Shown in pieces: positions 5,664-7,434 of a stretch of DNA of 7,434 nucleotides. The DNA comes from an uncultured Alphaproteobacteria bacterium (GTDB lineage Bacteria; Pseudomonadota; Alphaproteobacteria; Caulobacterales; Hyphomonadaceae), in contig CAIKXW010000214.1 in the NCBI GenBank assembly GCA_903831485.1, positions 1-7,434 of the forward strand, written 5' to 3'. How positions within the stretch are numbered: position 1 is the first letter of the stretch; every line of letters begins with the position of its first letter. The notes beneath the pieces are model-generated. The model was not told the DNA's origin, did not search any database, and was given only the letters and a program-made list of their open reading frames with translations. Both the position numbers and the translations under genes were made by a program.

Positions 5664-6503
5664 ATGGATCAGACGTTGACGAAGCCGCCGCTGGACGCCG
5701 CCCCGCATCTCGGGCCGCGGCAGTATGGGGCGGTGAACTGGGTCGGGCTGTGGACGCTGTGCCTGCGGGAGACGCGGCGGTTCTGGAAAGTCGGCATGCA
5801 GACGCTGTTTGCGCCTGTGGTGTCGTCCCTCTTGATGCTGTTCGTGTTCAAGCTGGCCTTCGGGCAGGGCAATGGCGGGATGGTGGGCGGGGTGCCGTTC
5901 GAGGTGTTCCTTGCGCCCGGCGTCGTGATGATGGCGATCCTCAACAACGCGTTCGCGAATACGTCGTCGTCGCTGATCATCGCGAAGGTGCAGGGCAATT
6001 CTGTCGACTTCCTGATGCCGCCGCTGTCGCCGATGGAACTGACGGTGGGGTTCCTGTCGGGCGCCGTGTCGCGCGGCGTGCTGGTGGGGATCGTGACCTA
6101 TGCGGCGGTGTGGATCATGCAGATCACGCCGTTCCAGGTCGCGAACCTGTTTGCCGTTCTGTATTTTGCGGTGATCGCGTCGCTGCTGATGGGCGCGGTG
6201 GGGCTGCTCGGCGGCATCTGGGCCGACAAGTTCGATCACATGGCGGCGGTGCAGAACTTCGTCATCATGCCGCTCACGATGCTGTCGGGGACCTTCTATC
6301 CGATCGGCCGGCTGCCTGAGCCGTTCGTGACGATCAGCCATTTCAACCCGTTCTTCCAGATCATCGACGGGTTCCGCTATGGCTTCACGGGACATGCCGA
6401 GAGCGATCTGTGGTTCGGCGGCGTGATGTGCGCGGTGATAACTCTGGCGCTGTGCGCCTGGTGCTGGGCGATGCTGAAGCGCGGGTACAAGCTGAAGGCG
6501 TAA
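5664..6503 (+). CDS. ABC-2 type transporter permease
   Basis: A 279-residue inner-membrane permease of the ABC-2 family (YadH/NodJ/DrrB-like), the membrane half of an exporter. Six hydrophobic segments are visible, roughly at 47-65, 80-100, 125-150, 160-184, 195-212 and 248-270. Family signatures are DFLMPPLSPMELTVGF (115-130), PLTMLSGTFYPIGRLPEP (203-220) and NPFFQIIDGFRYGFTG (228-243); the last two mark the C-terminal ABC-2 motif. The N terminus (1-40) is cytoplasmic and includes the LCLRETRRFWK segment typical ahead of TM1. The partner ATPase, normally adjacent, is not in this window: the upstream 276 bp is non-coding and the downstream gene is a thioesterase. Translation starts at ATG 5664 with only a weak AAGAAG (5653-5658) ribosome binding site. 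The exported substrate cannot be inferred. Confidence 0.93.
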   Translation: MDQTLTKPPLDAAPHLGPRQYGAVNWVGLWTLCLRETRRFWKVGMQTLFAPVVSSLLMLFVFKLAFGQGNGGMVGGVPFEVFLAPGVVMMAILNNAFANTSSSLIIAKVQGNSVDFLMPPLSPMELTVGFLSGAVSRGVLVGIVTYAAVWIMQITPFQVANLFAVLYFAVIASLLMGAVGLLGGIWADKFDHMAAVQNFVIMPLTMLSGTFYPIGRLPEPFVTISHFNPFFQIIDGFRYGFTGHAESDLWFGGVMCAVITLALCAWCWAMLKRGYKLKA

Positions 6504-6510
6504 GCGCCTC

Positions 6511-6518
6511 GGGGGGAA
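6511..6518 (+). promoter_or_regulatory. Ribosome binding site of the thioesterase gene
   Basis: GGGGGGAA lies 2 nt before the ATG at 6521, in the 17-nt gap after the permease stop. It supports this start over an in-frame ATG at 6410 that is inside the permease gene. The spacing is shorter than usual. Confidence 0.55.
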
Positions 6519-6520
6519 CC

Positions 6521-6934
6521 ATGGAGCTGAAGGCGCCGCTCACCGCCACGAACATGCAGGCATGGTATGATCAGGTCTATGCGCCGTGGGTGAAGGCGCA
6601 GGTGCTCTGCGATTTCGAGGCGCGCGAGGGATTCCTGGCCGCGCGCCTGCCGCAGTCCGCCGAGATGCAGTTTTCCAGCGGTGCGATCTGCGGGCAGGCG
6701 ATGATGTCGGCGATCGACACGGTCGCGTCGATGGCGGCATGCACGGGCGAACGCATAACCAAGGGCACGGTTTATCAGCACACGCATTTCGTGCGCCCGG
6801 CCAAGGGTGAAGACCTGCGGATCGAAGCGAACGTGCAGCGGTTCGGCAAGGCTTCGGCGCTGATCGATGCCCGGGTGACGTTTGCCGGTTCGGGCGAGCT
6901 GGTGGCGCAGGCGATGCTGGAGTTTGCGTTCTAG
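6521..6934 (+). CDS. PaaI-family hotdog-fold thioesterase
   Basis: A 137-residue cytoplasmic protein of the hotdog superfamily, PaaI/YdiI-like type, which usually hydrolyses acyl-CoA thioesters as a tetramer. The family core is visible: GAICGQAMMSAIDTVASMA (54-72) is the hotdog helix with the expected acidic residue D66, and TVYQHTHFVRPAKGEDLRIE (83-102) is the following strand pair. The usual HGG before the helix is CGQ here, a variant I believe occurs in one PaaI subgroup. The C terminus (113-137) forms the last strands. It starts 17 nt after the permease stop, so the two are probably co-transcribed, but no functional link is evident. The acyl substrate is unknown. The longer in-frame start at 6410 is rejected because it overlaps the permease. 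Confidence 0.85.
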   Translation: MELKAPLTATNMQAWYDQVYAPWVKAQVLCDFEAREGFLAARLPQSAEMQFSSGAICGQAMMSAIDTVASMAACTGERITKGTVYQHTHFVRPAKGEDLRIEANVQRFGKASALIDARVTFAGSGELVAQAMLEFAF

Positions 6935-6945
6935 GCGCGCACGAC

Positions 6946-7002
6946 ATGCGGAACCAGTTTTGTGGGACCGTGCTGAAGCGCGAGTGCAAGCTGAAGGCGT
7001 AG
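6946..7002 (+). pseudogene. Remnant duplicate of the permease 3' end
   Basis: Bases 6972-7001 match the permease 3' end at 6473-6502 in 28 of 30 positions, including the last codons up to the stop (TAA there, TAG here). Read in the same frame it encodes VLKRECKLKA and a stop, against AMLKRGYKLKA in the permease. An 18-codon frame opens at ATG 6946, with no ribosome binding site. It is best seen as a leftover of a duplication rather than a gene. Confidence 0.6.
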
Positions 7003-7128
7003 CGCGCGTTTTCCGCAATGACGGCGCTTCGCGATTAACATGAGTTGGTCTCGTGTTTCGTTCCGTCGCGACTGCGATTTTTATCACTGCAGATCGTGCA
7101 TGAATTTGCGCGCTGCGCACTTGCCGGC

Positions 7129-7147
7129 GATCGATTTCGATCTTTTT
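7129..7147 (+). terminator. Weak terminator-like hairpin before the lipoprotein gene
   Basis: GATCGA (7129-7134) pairs with TCGATC (7137-7142) and is followed directly by TTTTT (7143-7147). The 6-bp stem with a 2-nt loop is short for a terminator. It lies 52 nt upstream of the next start codon, so it could also be an attenuator or a chance AT-rich patch. The rest of 7003-7198 holds no supported gene. Confidence 0.3.
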
Positions 7148-7198
7148 CCCCACTCACGATGCGCGCAAAAAGCCGCGCGTCACTAGCCGGAGGAAAAC

Positions 7199-7434
7199 AT
7201 GAGATCGTTAGTTGCCGTTGCAGCGTTGGCTGCAGCGCTGGGAGCCTGCCAGCCGGATTTCGAGAAGACCAATCCTGCGGTCGCGACGGATGAGTCAGCG
7301 GCGGAGCGGATGCAGGGCGCGCCGGCGATGGGCGCGAATTCGTTCACGCAGGAACAGGCGCGCGAGCGGGCCGTGTCTGCAGGCTACACCGATGTCGGCG
7401 CGCTGACGCAGGCCGCTGACGGAACGTGGCAGGG
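7199..7434 (+). CDS. Small secreted lipoprotein, 5' part
   Basis: The first 78 codons of a gene cut by the right edge. The start ATG at 7199 follows a good ribosome binding site, CCGGAGG (7187-7193). The N terminus has a basic residue, a hydrophobic stretch rich in alanine, and the lipobox LGAC at 14-17, so signal peptidase II cleavage before C17 and lipid attachment are expected. Residue 18 is glutamine and 20 is aspartate. A low-complexity polar stretch follows (19-48), then SFTQEQARERAVSAGYTDVGALTQ (50-73 region), a helix-turn-strand pattern resembling the first repeat of small PepSY-like periplasmic domains; that comparison is from memory. It is likely an envelope lipoprotein of unknown function, facing the periplasm or outer surface. 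Confidence 0.8.
   Translation, partial: MRSLVAVAALAAALGACQPDFEKTNPAVATDESAAERMQGAPAMGANSFTQEQARERAVSAGYTDVGALTQAADGTWQ

Noticed and set aside
5540..6319. Plus-strand open frame overlapping the permease start
   Set aside because: Shadow of the permease frame; the permease frame carries all ABC-2 motifs.
7035..7041. TTAACAT as a CtrA half-site before the lipoprotein gene
   Set aside because: A lone half-site with no second TTAA at the proper spacing, about 160 nt from the start.
6377..7153. Minus-strand open frame of 258 codons opposite the thioesterase
   Set aside because: Arginine/histidine-rich with no domain; opposite a well-supported hotdog protein.

Overview
The window is a piece of a high-GC alphaproteobacterial chromosome. 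The strongest taxonomic marker is gcrA, a cell-cycle regulator restricted to Alphaproteobacteria. Together with GANTC sites (the CcrM methylation motif) near gcrA and the general gene style, it suggests Caulobacterales, probably close to Hyphomonadaceae. That placement is inference. I see no tRNA, rRNA, CRISPR array, transposase or prophage gene.

Layout: (1) 1-323 is the 3' end of a radC-like gene. It has lost the JAMM/MPN+ metal-binding core and appears to read past its usual end. (2) 402-1895 and 2104-3552 are two related MFS transporters of the spinster-like type in tandem, each followed by a hairpin. (3) 3633-4172, minus strand, is gcrA, convergent with the second transporter and ending at a strong hairpin with a T-rich tail on the gcrA strand. 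(4) 4173-4627 holds no convincing gene. It carries a candidate gcrA promoter, CtrA-like and DnaA-like sites, a cluster of GANTC motifs including two copies 11 bp apart, and two GC-rich hairpins. (5) 4628-5387, minus strand, is an unrecognised gene split by an apparent one-base frameshift. (6) 5388-5663 is non-coding and contains a long imperfect palindrome. (7) 5664-6503 encodes an ABC-2 type permease without its ATPase, followed 17 nt later by a PaaI-type hotdog thioesterase (6521-6934), probably in one transcript. (8) 6935-7198 is non-coding and includes a diverged 30-bp copy of the permease 3' end. (9) 7199-7434 is the start of a small lipoprotein cut by the window edge.

The genes do not form one obvious pathway. 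The two transporters are tandem paralogues of unknown substrate. The permease and thioesterase may be co-transcribed, but no shared function can be read from sequence. I found no clear new multi-gene system. The points most worth a second look are the JAMM-less RadC, the gcrA upstream region with its phased GANTC repeats and hairpins, the frameshifted gene, and the duplicated permease tail.
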